A stretch of DNA of 33,258 nucleotides. It comes from a virus. Made by a program: the position numbers and the translations under genes. Each line of letters starts with the position of its first letter. Position 1 is the stretch's first letter. The notes beneath the pieces are model-generated. The model was given only the letters and a program-made list of their open reading frames with translations, was not told the origin of the DNA and did no database searches. Where the stretch lies: IMG/VR virus record IMGVR_UViG_3300009124_000054, positions 1 to 33,258 of that record; one strand, given 5' to 3'. Positions 15,247 to 21,332 of this stretch are shown piece by piece.

Positions 15247-16260
15247 TTAAGCTAAGTTCTTAATCAAAGCTTCAGCGTTTGCTATTTGACTAGCAATAAC
15301 TATTTGCTTTTTCTTAAGGTCCTTAACTGCCCACTTAGTGTTAAGTACTTTACCACCTTTGTATTTGTCACCAACATTGGATTTAAGTACAGTTTTCACT
15401 GCATCCTTGTTGGATGACTTTACTTCAGCAGCTAAGTTACCATTCACATAGTCAAGCGCAAAGTTGACATCATCAAGTTGCATTTGCAATAGACGATAGT
15501 TTCTTCTTGCTCTTCTAAGTGGAGATACTTTATTAAGCTCTTCATGCAGTGCAAAAATAATAGAGAATTCATCAAATCCTCTATCTTTAGCTAAAGCATA
15601 CATAGGAGCTAAGTGCTTATCCAGAATGGCTTTCTGGTTATAGCAAGCTTCTATTTGAGCCTCTTTAGTATCTTGGATGGCTTGCTCACATCTTCTTTGT
15701 GAACCGTCTGCCCATGTGCTAGCACATATGAAACAGTCATCATAAAAAGACATGGCTGGTCTTGATGGATTTGAATCCACTTTTGACTTGCCATCCCCGA
15801 TGTTTGTCACACTGTATAGATTGCGCATATCTGCTTCAACATAAACTCCATCTATGTTTTTGTAGAATCGCTTACCTGTCCAGCATGGCTTGACATCGCT
15901 GATTACCATACCCTCAGAGTCTCTGACAGTAATACCAAGCTGCTCATGACCTAGCTCTGGAATGTAATATGCTTCTGCAAACACTTTCTCGAACTTGCCA
16001 TAAACAGACTTGACCTGTGCAAAGGTTCCTTCTGGATATGAATTTAAGATACTTGTAAAAGTACCTGGGACAATACCTTTGAATTCCCAAACATGGGATT
16101 CATCAGTAACCCTGATTACAGCCTCTCTCAAGGCCTCCAAAGATGGAGAATACAACTTTTGCTTTACAGCATCAATTGTCTCACATCCAAGGAGTGCGAA
16201 AAAGAACATGAACTTGTTCACATTCATTTCTCGACTTAGTATTTTTCTGAATGACTTCAA
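15247..16260 (-). CDS. Hypothetical protein with TTG start, flanked by inverted repeats
   Basis: 337 residues. The TTG at 16260 is chosen because GAAAGGGG lies at the right distance (about 7 nt); the first ATG is 11 codons later and has a poor site. A short hydrophobic patch (FMFFFALLGC, about residues 17-26) is followed by a mixed alpha-beta region with scattered Cys (CWTGKRF, CFICAS, RRCEQ) and a helical, Lys-rich C-terminus. No family is recognised, and I see no transposase or recombinase motif although the gene sits between inverted repeats. Its leader is rich in hairpins. Confidence 0.65.
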   Translation of the reverse strand: MKSFRKILSREMNVNKFMFFFALLGCETIDAVKQKLYSPSLEALREAVIRVTDESHVWEFKGIVPGTFTSILNSYPEGTFAQVKSVYGKFEKVFAEAYYIPELGHEQLGITVRDSEGMVISDVKPCWTGKRFYKNIDGVYVEADMRNLYSVTNIGDGKSKVDSNPSRPAMSFYDDCFICASTWADGSQRRCEQAIQDTKEAQIEACYNQKAILDKHLAPMYALAKDRGFDEFSIIFALHEELNKVSPLRRARRNYRLLQMQLDDVNFALDYVNGNLAAEVKSSNKDAVKTVLKSNVGDKYKGGKVLNTKWAVKDLKKKQIVIASQIANAEALIKNLA

Positions 16261-16357
16261 AAGAATACCCCTTTCGGATTAACCCGGTCTAACTTTTGTT
16301 AGACAACTACGGGTGGGCCTAAGCCCATACTGTGTACCTTGCTACGATACACACTAT
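16261..16357 (-). other. Hairpin-rich leader of the 337-residue gene
   Basis: In RNA order on the minus strand there are three stem-loops: TGTGTA/TACACA, TGGGC-TTAG-GCCCA, and GTCTAAC-AAAA-GTTAGAC (7 bp). These are followed by the GAAAGGGG ribosome site. A GTGGGC in the adjoining repeat arm could compete for GCCCAC, so alternative folds are possible. No gene here. Confidence 0.5.
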
Positions 16358-16383
16358 GGACTCAGCCCACTGTAATCGGCTCC
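16358..16383. repeat. Right arm of the 26-bp imperfect inverted repeat
   Basis: Reverse complement of 15211-15236 with 4 mismatches. No target-site duplication is visible outside the arms (flanks tattact and aacagtc differ). Confidence 0.8.
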
Positions 16384-16484
16384 AACAGTCTTGAACTATT
16401 TTTATAGACTTTCGGTGTCTAGCGGGTAATCGCTTGCCATTGCTTCTTTAGTTTTATGTCTTACTAGGACAGACCCTTAGTGGT
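16384..16484 (-). other. Intergenic region with a degenerate copy of the leader repeat
   Basis: Plus-strand bases 16449-16470 (TAGTTTTATGTC then TTACTAGGAC) match the core of the leader repeats at 17145-17165 and 17345-17365. On the minus strand a stem TAGT/ACTA stands where the other copies have GAGCA/TGCTC, and AGACC/GGTCT hairpins precede it. Only a 12-codon frame follows, so this copy has no real gene behind it. Confidence 0.5.
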
Positions 16485-16793
16485 CTAGCTTTTAACAGCG
16501 ACCGCGTACTCTACGCCATCTTTGATGAATGTAACATCAGAAACAACTTCTAGTTTCTCTTCTGCATACATATCACCAAACAGGTATTGGATATACTCAT
16601 TGCTCTCCATTACCAATTGGTTAGGTACGATGTCGACAGCGCTTGCTTTTTCAAGCCATATAGCTTTAGAAGCATGCTTGCAGCCAGAGTATGTATCTGA
16701 CATTCTGCAGTCTTCTTTTGCCATTAAACGAGATGTAGTTCTCGCATTGACTTTAGAAGCAAGACGATTAAGTTCTCTTCCGAGACCTTTCAT
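16485..16793 (-). CDS. Hypothetical small protein
   Basis: 102 residues: a basic N-terminal helix (GLGRELNRLASKVNARTTSRL), two Cys (about 29 and 38), and an acidic, strand-rich C-terminus (EEKLEVVSDVTFIKDGVEYAV). No family recognised. AGGAGG lies 4-9 nt before the ATG. A structured leader of about 190 nt precedes it. Confidence 0.65.
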   Translation of the reverse strand: MKGLGRELNRLASKVNARTTSRLMAKEDCRMSDTYSGCKHASKAIWLEKASAVDIVPNQLVMESNEYIQYLFGDMYAEEKLEVVSDVTFIKDGVEYAVAVKS

Positions 16794-16981
16794 CTGTCCT
16801 CCTATTTATTTAGTTTGTAAAATAGATTACAATTATCACCTAAAAATAACCTATTAACGGCAGGGTTGCTATGCCTGCACATTAGAGCCTACCCAGTAGG
16901 AAGATAGGCTCCGGGCTGCAGACTAAGCGTTATCTATTAAGTAACTTGCACACATGAACTGGGTCACATGTACAATCAATG
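16794..16981 (-). other. Structured leader of the 102-residue gene
   Basis: On the minus strand CTGCA/TGCAG encloses GAGCCTA/TAGGCTC (7 bp), and GCAGG/CCTGC could form an alternative hairpin that uses the same TGCAG bases. TAACG/CGTTA would close the whole unit. An AT-rich stretch then leads to AGGAGG. No gene is visible. Confidence 0.45.
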
Positions 16982-17125
16982 TCAGTTGCAGTAGTCATAG
17001 TCATCTATAACTCTGATGACATAAGCATTTTCTTCTATCTTTACTGCAAGGCTTAATGGAATGTTTTCCATAATCCAATCTTGGACATATACCCACGTGC
17101 AGAAAAGACTAATGAGATGCCTCAT
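16982..17125 (-). CDS. Hypothetical mini-protein
   Basis: 47 residues (MRHLISLFCTWVYVQDW... ending DDYDYCN). The first 20 residues are hydrophobic and may sit in a membrane; the end is acidic. AAGGAAA lies about 6 nt before the ATG. It follows leader repeat copy A directly, which supports it being a real, regulated gene. No family recognised. Confidence 0.6.
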   Translation of the reverse strand: MRHLISLFCTWVYVQDWIMENIPLSLAVKIEENAYVIRVIDDYDYCN

Positions 17126-17208
17126 AGAATTTCCTTTCTGAGCAGTTTTATGTCATGCTCAGGACGGTTTAGTTACTTCCCACTTACGGTTGTGGCTTAC
17201 CGGCTCGG
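17126..17208 (-). promoter_or_regulatory. Leader RNA repeat, copy A
   Basis: In RNA order: CCAC-AACCGTAA-GTGG hairpin, then AAGTAACTAAAC, then CTGAGCA/TGCTCAG (7 bp, 17156-17162 with 17138-17144), then AAGGAAA and the ATG. It aligns base for base over much of its length with copy B exactly 200 bp away. It fills the whole gap between two mini-genes. Confidence 0.75.
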
Positions 17209-17325
17209 TTAAGAGCAGTTACAAATCTGGCCCACGCCTGACTTGCAAATGCCACTAACCTTGCATGTGTTGCACACATCATCTGATGATGAGTGTAGCA
17301 ACTGGCTGCAATGCCAGCACATCAT
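17209..17325 (-). CDS. Cys-rich mini-protein
   Basis: 38 residues with 8 Cys: MMCWHC near the start, CNTC in the middle, then GICKSG and ICNCS at the end. Two zinc sites or a disulfide-rich peptide are possible. AAAGGAG lies about 5-6 nt before the ATG at 17325 (a second ATG follows at once). It sits between leader copies B and A. Without a signal peptide, zinc binding in the cytoplasm is more likely. No family recognised. Confidence 0.6.
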   Translation of the reverse strand: MMCWHCSQLLHSSSDDVCNTCKVSGICKSGVGQICNCS

Positions 17326-17449
17326 ATGCTCTCCTTTCAGAGCAGTTTTAGGTCATACTCAGGACTGTTTAGTTACTTTCCAATAACGTTTGGCTTACGG
17401 CTGGTTGAGTGACAGAGATTGCCAGCGTCTCCGGACAGTGTCAGGCACA
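17326..17449 (-). promoter_or_regulatory. Leader RNA repeat, copy B
   Basis: RNA order: a head with GAGA(C)-GCTGG-CAA-TCTC and, further on, CCAGC, which could fold as an H-type pseudoknot; then CCAA-ACGTTA-TTGG, AAGTAACTAAAC, GAGTA/TGCTC and the ribosome site. The CCAA/TTGG stem replaces CCAC/GTGG of copy A, keeping the pairing. The head is shared with copy C. Confidence 0.75.
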
Positions 17450-17752
17450 CTACTCCTCTTCGGAGAGATGACCGTACAGATACTCAGCTTCTTTGAGTTC
17501 TGCATTCATCTCTTCTATGGAGTAATGCTTCCAGTCAATGTGACGTGGTCTAACACCTGCAACATCTTTGTAGAAATCTGAGAATCTACTGTAATGTTCC
17601 ATGCGCCAGAACTCGTCTACTGACTGGACATCCATTAAGCGGATATCCTCAAGAATGTCAGAAACATAAGAATAATATCCATGTTCCTTCATCCAAGCGG
17701 GTCTCGCTATCAGGACCCAAAGAGCAATAAAATACTCTTTGAGCTTAGCCAT
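17450..17752 (-). CDS. Hypothetical protein
   Basis: 100 residues from the ATG at 17752, where AAAGGAGGTG is a near-perfect ribosome site; an upstream in-frame ATG at 17818 lies in the leader hairpin. The first 20 residues (LKEYFIALWVLIARPAWM) are hydrophobic with basic residues and could dip into a membrane. The rest is charged, with DILEDIRLMDVQSVDEFW and an acidic end (LSEEE). No family recognised. Confidence 0.65.
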   Translation of the reverse strand: MAKLKEYFIALWVLIARPAWMKEHGYYSYVSDILEDIRLMDVQSVDEFWRMEHYSRFSDFYKDVAGVRPRHIDWKHYSIEEMNAELKEAEYLYGHLSEEE

Positions 17753-17910
17753 AACTATCACCTCCTTTCGGTTCGTATAGTCGGATAGGCAAATATAATA
17801 AAGCCCACCAACCTCCATGATGGGCTCTATATATTTGTTTAGTTTCCTAATATCGTTTAGGTTTAACGGCTGGTTGATTAACAGAGATTGCCAGCATCTC
17901 CGGGAAGCAA
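17753..17910 (-). promoter_or_regulatory. Leader RNA repeat, copy C, with terminator-like hairpin
   Basis: The head GAGAT-GCTGG-CA-ATCTC and CCAGC matches copy B, followed by CCTAA-ACGATA-TTAGG (17861-17846), again a changed but paired stem, and AAACTAAAC. Then a long hairpin (17836-17821 with 17807-17791, GCCCA/TGGGC core and AT-rich base) ends in a T-rich run, as in a transcription terminator or attenuator, before AAAGGAGGTG and the ATG. Confidence 0.7.
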
Positions 17911-18069
17911 TTAAGCTGTTCTACCGAAGGCAGCCATATTGCCACAGTCATAACAAATGTTATGAAGTTGGCCTTCAGCTAACCCAAGTAGAAGTCCATC
18001 TGTACCAGAATGTACAATGTGAGACGCTGGGTCTACAGTGTTACATTCCTTACAGATTTCTTCTGCCAT
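17911..18069 (-). CDS. Small double-CxxC zinc-ribbon-like protein
   Basis: 52 residues. CKEC at residues 6-9 and CYDC at about 39-42 form a standard four-Cys zinc ribbon separated by a loop. AAAGGAGGTG precedes the ATG. A 14-bp-total hairpin (18108-18150) lies just upstream. Proteins of this size and pattern are common in phages as inhibitors or adaptors of host enzymes, but no specific family is recognised. Confidence 0.65.
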   Translation of the reverse strand: MAEEICKECNTVDPASHIVHSGTDGLLLGLAEGQLHNICYDCGNMAAFGRTA

Positions 18070-18107
18070 TACTTCACCTCCTTTCCTTTTCAGATAGTCG
18101 ATGATAT

Positions 18108-18150
18108 AGATAAGTCCAAGCTCACCAGTTACGATGAGCTTGATTTATCT
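18108..18150 (-). promoter_or_regulatory. Hairpin between two mini-genes (attenuator-like)
   Basis: AGATAA (18108-18113) with TTATCT (18145-18150) and CAAGCTCA (18117-18124) with TGAGCTTG (18135-18142) form a two-part stem. It overlaps the stop of the 43-residue gene and is followed by GACTAT and AAAGGAGGTG, the same order as in leader copy C. Confidence 0.65.
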
Positions 18151-18280
18151 ACAGTCCTATAGACTTGTAGAATTTGCGGTACCATTTAGTTGCCCACAAT
18201 GGTGACAACTTGCCACCAAGGATGAACAAAGCTGGTACCAGACCCAACCAGAAGATTGGGTCAAGTACTGATGCTATCAT
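18149..18280 (-). CDS. Small membrane protein
   Basis: 43 residues (MIASVLDPIFWLGLV... ending KFYKSIGL). Residues 5-23 are hydrophobic and likely span the membrane once, followed by a basic tail with Trp and Tyr at the interface (WATKWYRKFYK), which predicts a cytoplasmic C-terminus. AAAGGAAAG precedes the ATG, which overlaps the stop of the previous gene (ATGA). It could be holin-like or an anchor; not decidable here. Confidence 0.6.
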   Translation of the reverse strand: MIASVLDPIFWLGLVPALFILGGKLSPLWATKWYRKFYKSIGL

Positions 18281-18402
18281 TCACTTTCCTTTCTTAGTTT
18301 CTCTATGTTACATATGTGACATATGTTCATAGCTTTTGTTGTTGTTTGCATTACATGGAAAGACTTGTTATGTCTTTCGCACTTTACTGTATTAACAGCC
18401 AT
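18277..18402 (-). CDS. Small zinc-finger-like protein
   Basis: 41 residues (MAVNTVKCERHNKSFHVM... with NICHICNIEKL). One Cys and His near residues 8-11 plus CHIC near 28-31 could bind zinc. AAAGGAG lies at the right distance before the ATG at 18402; an in-frame ATG 17 codons upstream lacks a site. Overlaps the next start as ATGA. No family recognised. Confidence 0.6.
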   Translation of the reverse strand: MAVNTVKCERHNKSFHVMQTTTKAMNICHICNIEKLRKESE

Positions 18403-18509
18403 GCAGTCTCCTTTCTTATTTGTTTTTGTTGTATTTATTAAGTCAACATTCATGCCAAAACAAACATAATTTGCCTGGATTGGCTGAAATTTGTTTATAG
18501 ATAATTCAA

Positions 18510-19139
18510 TTAAGGTATAACTATCTTAGAGAAGTCATAAGGTAAGTTTAGGACTTGCTCTTGTGCAGGATAGATAATTTGAATATCTTGAACATTGAAA
18601 CCATTATCCTCAAGCAATTTACCATATAGTAAGCATTGCTTGTAGTGCTCATTGAATTTATCTTGAGTAGGTGCTTGATAATTTTTCATATCAACAACAG
18701 TTACAGAACCATTTTCGTTATGTAATACAATATCAGCAGTACCACCTAAAGCAAGGAATTTATTTAAGTCAGTATATAAACCTTGCTCATTAGTTTGTAT
18801 TAATTTACCATAAGTATCAACAACATAATTAAAGTGATGTTGTGCAACTTTCATAGCATCATTAATAATATCAACTGGAGGCATAGTGTCTTGAACAGGT
18901 CTAAACCTCTCAAAGACAAAACGCTTTTCATCTTTAACAAATATAGTGGCTTGTTGAAACGCATCTCTTAAATTCAATCCATTGTATTTGTGGAATTGAT
19001 AAGCACTGTGTACAACATTACCAATAAACATATAGTATTTAGATAACCATTGTGAATTCAATACATTTGTATTAAAGTTTACAGGTATCGCATTAACTAA
19101 TTTTAAATTGTTATTTGATGGACTAATTAACTTTTTCAT
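18510..19139 (-). CDS. PD-(D/E)XK nuclease (RecB/Cas4-like)
   Basis: 209 residues from the ATG at 19139, which is preceded by GAGGTG; a longer frame to 19307 would cross the promoter. GNVVH (40-44), then GGTADIVL with D136, then VVDMKNYQ with D150 and K152, then HYKQCLLYGKLL (165-176) follow the PD-(D/E)XK exonuclease pattern of the RecB/Cas4 type. These cut DNA with a metal ion and act in recombination or replication. No four-Cys iron-sulfur set is seen, so it is not a typical Cas4. First gene of the long minus-strand operon, behind a clear promoter. Confidence 0.75.
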   Translation of the reverse strand: MKKLISPSNNNLKLVNAIPVNFNTNVLNSQWLSKYYMFIGNVVHSAYQFHKYNGLNLRDAFQQATIFVKDEKRFVFERFRPVQDTMPPVDIINDAMKVAQHHFNYVVDTYGKLIQTNEQGLYTDLNKFLALGGTADIVLHNENGSVTVVDMKNYQAPTQDKFNEHYKQCLLYGKLLEDNGFNVQDIQIIYPAQEQVLNLPYDFSKIVIP

Positions 19140-19161
19140 TTTTTTCACCTCTTTTCTTTTA

Positions 19162-19190
19162 ATTATAATGAAATAATTATTATTTGACAA
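19162..19190 (-). promoter_or_regulatory. Sigma-A-type promoter of the minus-strand accessory operon
   Basis: On the minus strand TTGTCA (19190-19185), a 17-nt spacer and TATAAT (19167-19162). The start should fall near 19155, about 15 nt before the GAGGTG/ATG of the nuclease gene. Confidence 0.75.
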
Positions 19191-19384
19191 AAAGACACTA
19201 TATATAATTTGCTCTAAAGTCTTTGGACTTATGGTCAAGCGTCTCATACTTTTGTGTCTTAACAAATTCTTACCCCAGGGTATATATGGGATTAAAAAAT
19301 GCATCATGCCTTCGGCAAGCTCCGTGCGTAAAATTTTTCTGTTTTTTCAATACTTGAAAAGCCTTATTTCGTCCAAGGGGCTAG
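19191..19384. other. Divergent intergenic region before terS
   Basis: About 190 nt with no gene, between the minus-strand promoter and the small-terminase promoter. It contains a TATATATAGTG stretch and a small TGCC-TTC-GGCA hairpin (about 19309-19319). The region just upstream of a small terminase gene often holds the packaging site, but no repeat or cohesive-end signature is visible. Confidence 0.35.
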
Positions 19385-19390
19385 TAAAAT
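19385..19390 (+). promoter_or_regulatory. -10 box of leaderless terS
   Basis: TAAAAT ends 7 nt before the ATG at 19398, and no Shine-Dalgarno lies in between. Confidence 0.45.
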
Positions 19391-19397
19391 CAAGTGT

Positions 19398-19865
19398 ATG
19401 GCAAGACCTACCAAACTTACACCCGAAGTGCAGGAAAACATATGTAATTGGCTAAAACTTGGTTACTACCAAGAGGATGCCGCGATTATGGCTGGTATTT
19501 CCCCCTCTACTTATTATGAATGGATGAAAAAAGGGGATGATGAAGGCAAGCAACTAGAGAGTGGCAAAGGTCTACCTGCACCAGCTAATGACAATTCCCT
19601 TATTGCCCCTTTGGACGAAGCCCAAGAAGGTGAGGTTATTTTGCCATTTTTGGAGTTTTCGGAGGCAGTAAAAAAAGCAAGAGCCGAGGCAGAAGGCGCA
19701 CACATAAGGAATATCAGGAAGGCTGCTGACAATGGAGTATGGCAGGCTAGTGCGTGGTTCTTGGAGAGAAGTTTTCCTAGGAAATGGGGTAAAAGAAGTC
19801 AGCTCGAAATTGCGGCTGGAGATTCAGACGAACCTATCCAATTCGAAATTAATTACGGAGATTAA
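19398..19865 (+). CDS. terS: Small terminase subunit
   Basis: 155 residues. PTKLTPEVQENICNWLKLG, then DAAIMAGISPSTYYEWMKKG, is the helix-turn-helix DNA-recognition part of terminase small subunits; the later EFSEAVKKARAEAEGAHIRNI and GVWQASAWFLERSFPRKWG form the helical oligomerisation part with the usual 'W..A.W.LER..P..W' signature. It binds the packaging site and hands DNA to the large subunit. It is separated from terL (22472) by regulatory and accessory genes, which is uncommon. Probably leaderless; a hairpin follows the stop. Confidence 0.82.
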   Translation: MARPTKLTPEVQENICNWLKLGYYQEDAAIMAGISPSTYYEWMKKGDDEGKQLESGKGLPAPANDNSLIAPLDEAQEGEVILPFLEFSEAVKKARAEAEGAHIRNIRKAADNGVWQASAWFLERSFPRKWGKRSQLEIAAGDSDEPIQFEINYGD

Positions 19866-19866
19866 A

Positions 19867-19882
19867 AAGCGATATTTCGCTT
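19867..19882 (+). terminator. Hairpin after terS
   Basis: AAGCGA-TATT-TCGCTT, a 6-bp stem starting 2 nt after the stop codon. No U-run follows, so it may protect or end the transcript only weakly. Confidence 0.5.
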
Positions 19883-19992
19883 AGTGTCACGCACATATCT
19901 TCTGGTTTTTTCTTGCCCATTTCAAACCTACATCTAATTTCCTAATTTTCGTATTCGCCATGATATTAGTAAGCCTTTTTGTAATCCTTTTT

Positions 19993-20008
19993 TCGAACAA
20001 ATGTTCGA
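19993..20008. promoter_or_regulatory. LexA/SOS box in the whiB promoter
   Basis: TCGAAC-AAAT-GTTCGA is a perfect palindrome and an exact match to the mycobacterial LexA consensus TCGAAC-N4-GTTCGA. It ends 1 nt before the likely -10 (TACAGT, 20010-20015) and 15 nt before the ATG, so bound LexA would block RNA polymerase. DNA damage in the host should therefore switch on this gene. Confidence 0.75.
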
Positions 20009-20009
20009 G

Positions 20010-20015
20010 TACAGT
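20010..20015 (+). promoter_or_regulatory. -10 box of whiB
   Basis: TACAGT fits the TAnnnT pattern and ends 8 nt before the ATG, with no Shine-Dalgarno between. An alternative TATCTA at 20015-20020 is too close to the start. Confidence 0.4.
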
Positions 20016-20023
20016 ATCTATAT

Positions 20024-20296
20024 ATGGATTTACATACAGAACTAGCTGATTTACTAGCAGTACCTAGTTTTTATAAATATGCTAACTGTAAGGGAGTTAA
20101 TCAAGATGATTTCTTTCCAGAGCGAGGAAGTTCTACAGTTATTGCTAAAAAGATTTGCAGCGAATGCAAAGTCCAATCCGAATGTTTGGAATATGCGGTC
20201 GAACGCAAAGAAAGATTTGGTATTTGGGGAGGTAAATCAGAGAGAGAACGAAGAGCTATTCGTAGAGAAAGGCGTAAAAATGAAAAATCTAAGTGA
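20024..20296 (+). CDS. whiB: WhiB-family iron-sulfur transcription factor
   Basis: 90 residues. The four cluster ligands are C22, C45, C48 and C54 (Cys-x22-Cys-x2-Cys-x5-Cys), followed by the G-I-W-G-G turn (66-70) and a basic tail (RRAIRRERRKNEK), the full WhiB pattern. WhiB proteins bind a 4Fe-4S cluster and the housekeeping sigma factor, and occur only in actinobacteria and their phages. Phage copies can redirect host transcription, as known for mycobacteriophage TM4. The promoter carries a perfect SOS box. It overlaps the next gene by 17 nt. Confidence 0.92.
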   Translation: MDLHTELADLLAVPSFYKYANCKGVNQDDFFPERGSSTVIAKKICSECKVQSECLEYAVERKERFGIWGGKSERERRAIRRERRKNEKSK

Positions 20297-20885
20297 TTTT
20301 ATCTTTATAGACTTTGAAACAACAGGAAAAGATTTAACAGGAAGATATTATTTCGATAAAAATGTATCAAAAATGGACGCAGTCCAGATTGCTTTGGTAT
20401 GGTGGGACGGTTCAGAGTTTACATCTGCACACTCGTACATCAAACCCCCTAATGCTTACTTTGATTTAAAATGGTCTTTTGCCTCTCCAGACCCTAATTT
20501 ATGTATTAAAGCACCAACTTTTGATAAATTGTTTCCAATATTAGTAGGCTTAGTTGGAAAAAAAACACTTGTAGCTCATAATGCTAAGTTTGATAAAAAG
20601 GTAATGCAAGATACTTTAGATTATTACAACAAACCAATGTTTACTAATGAATGGCTATGTACTAAAGAATTAGCAAAAGATTATTTTTCAAAAGGAACTA
20701 AATGCTTTGATTCTTGTAAATCTAATTGCAGTGGTTATACACTAAGTCATTTACATCATGAATTTGGTTTTGGAGATTATGAAGAGCACAATGCTTTAGA
20801 AGATACATTTGCTGTAGCAAATATTTTTCAAATACTAAATAAAGATAGACAAGATAAAATAAAATCAGATTGGATTTTTGTATAA
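20280..20885 (+). CDS. DnaQ-like 3'-5' exonuclease (DEDDh)
   Basis: 201 residues from the ATG at 20280, with AAAGG upstream. FIDFETTG gives D11 and E13 (motif I), VAHNAKFD holds the motif II Asp, and EEHNALEDTFA gives the His-x4-Asp of motif III. This DEDDh set uses two metal ions to remove 3' nucleotides, as proofreading subunits and RNase T do. No polymerase is visible in the window. A Cys cluster (KCFDSCKSNC, about 140-149) lies before motif III. It shares the whiB transcript, so it may also be damage-inducible. Confidence 0.82.
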   Translation: MKNLSDFIFIDFETTGKDLTGRYYFDKNVSKMDAVQIALVWWDGSEFTSAHSYIKPPNAYFDLKWSFASPDPNLCIKAPTFDKLFPILVGLVGKKTLVAHNAKFDKKVMQDTLDYYNKPMFTNEWLCTKELAKDYFSKGTKCFDSCKSNCSGYTLSHLHHEFGFGDYEEHNALEDTFAVANIFQILNKDRQDKIKSDWIFV

Positions 20886-20950
20886 AAACAGACTTGTGTA
20901 ATAATTATTTTACATAGATAGCCTCCTTTGTTGTTTATGTATGTACTGAA

Positions 20951-20987
20951 AGAGATAAGTCCGTCCTGTGAGGCGGACTCTCTTTTT
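20951..20987 (+). terminator. Rho-independent terminator after whiB-exonuclease
   Basis: AGTCCGTC (20958-20965) pairs with GGCGGACT (20972-20979), extended by AGAG/CTCT at the base, followed by CTCTTTTT. A classic intrinsic terminator. Confidence 0.8.
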
Positions 20988-21022
20988 AAATACCACTCTC
21001 CTATGATATAGTTACAAGTACG

Positions 21023-21250
21023 ATGATAAAAGACTATATATTTCCAAATACAAATCGATTCAAAATAGTGGAGGAGACTGAAGAACACTTCTTAGTTGAA
21101 TATTATAAAAGTAATCAGTTAGTAGAAGATTTTTATATTCCAAAGCAAGATGACCCTGATACTATTCGTACTGCTTTATTGTTTTGGTATAGTCAAAGAT
21201 TTTTAATAAGAGCACCTTCAAATACCACTTTATCAAGTACTAAGAGCTAA
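21023..21250 (+). CDS. Hypothetical small protein
   Basis: 75 residues: a strand-rich first half (FKIVEETEEHFLVEYYKSNQLVEDFYIP) and a helix (PDTIRTALLFWYSQRFLI). No family recognised. There is no Shine-Dalgarno; TATAGT (21007-21012) lies 10 nt before the ATG, so the leader would be only a few bases. It is bracketed by two terminators and is probably its own transcription unit. Confidence 0.6.
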   Translation: MIKDYIFPNTNRFKIVEETEEHFLVEYYKSNQLVEDFYIPKQDDPDTIRTALLFWYSQRFLIRAPSNTTLSSTKS

Positions 21251-21292
21251 AGTTAAATTGTCGGCATCCACACCGACCTCCTCCCATCATCG

Positions 21293-21310
21293 GCTCTTCT
21301 TCGGAAGAGC
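21293..21310 (+). terminator. UUCG-capped hairpin terminator
   Basis: GCTCTTC (21293-21299), loop TTCG, GAAGAGC (21304-21310), with a loose T-rich tail. A 5-bp GTCGG/CCGAC hairpin lies just upstream. It separates the 75-residue gene from the SET gene. Confidence 0.7.
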
Positions 21311-21332
21311 TGTATCTAATTTTAAATTCTGT

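Noticed and set aside
15211-16383. Insertion sequence
   Set aside because: Inverted arms exist, but there is no transposase motif in the enclosed protein and no target-site duplication.
17326-17449. Glutamine riboswitch, tempting because of the amidotransferase in the same operon
   Set aside because: Only a loose GGAAAGTA likeness; the conserved arms and loop of that class are missing.
18510-19139. Cas4
   Set aside because: The nuclease motifs fit PD-(D/E)XK in general, but the four iron-sulfur Cys of Cas4 are absent.
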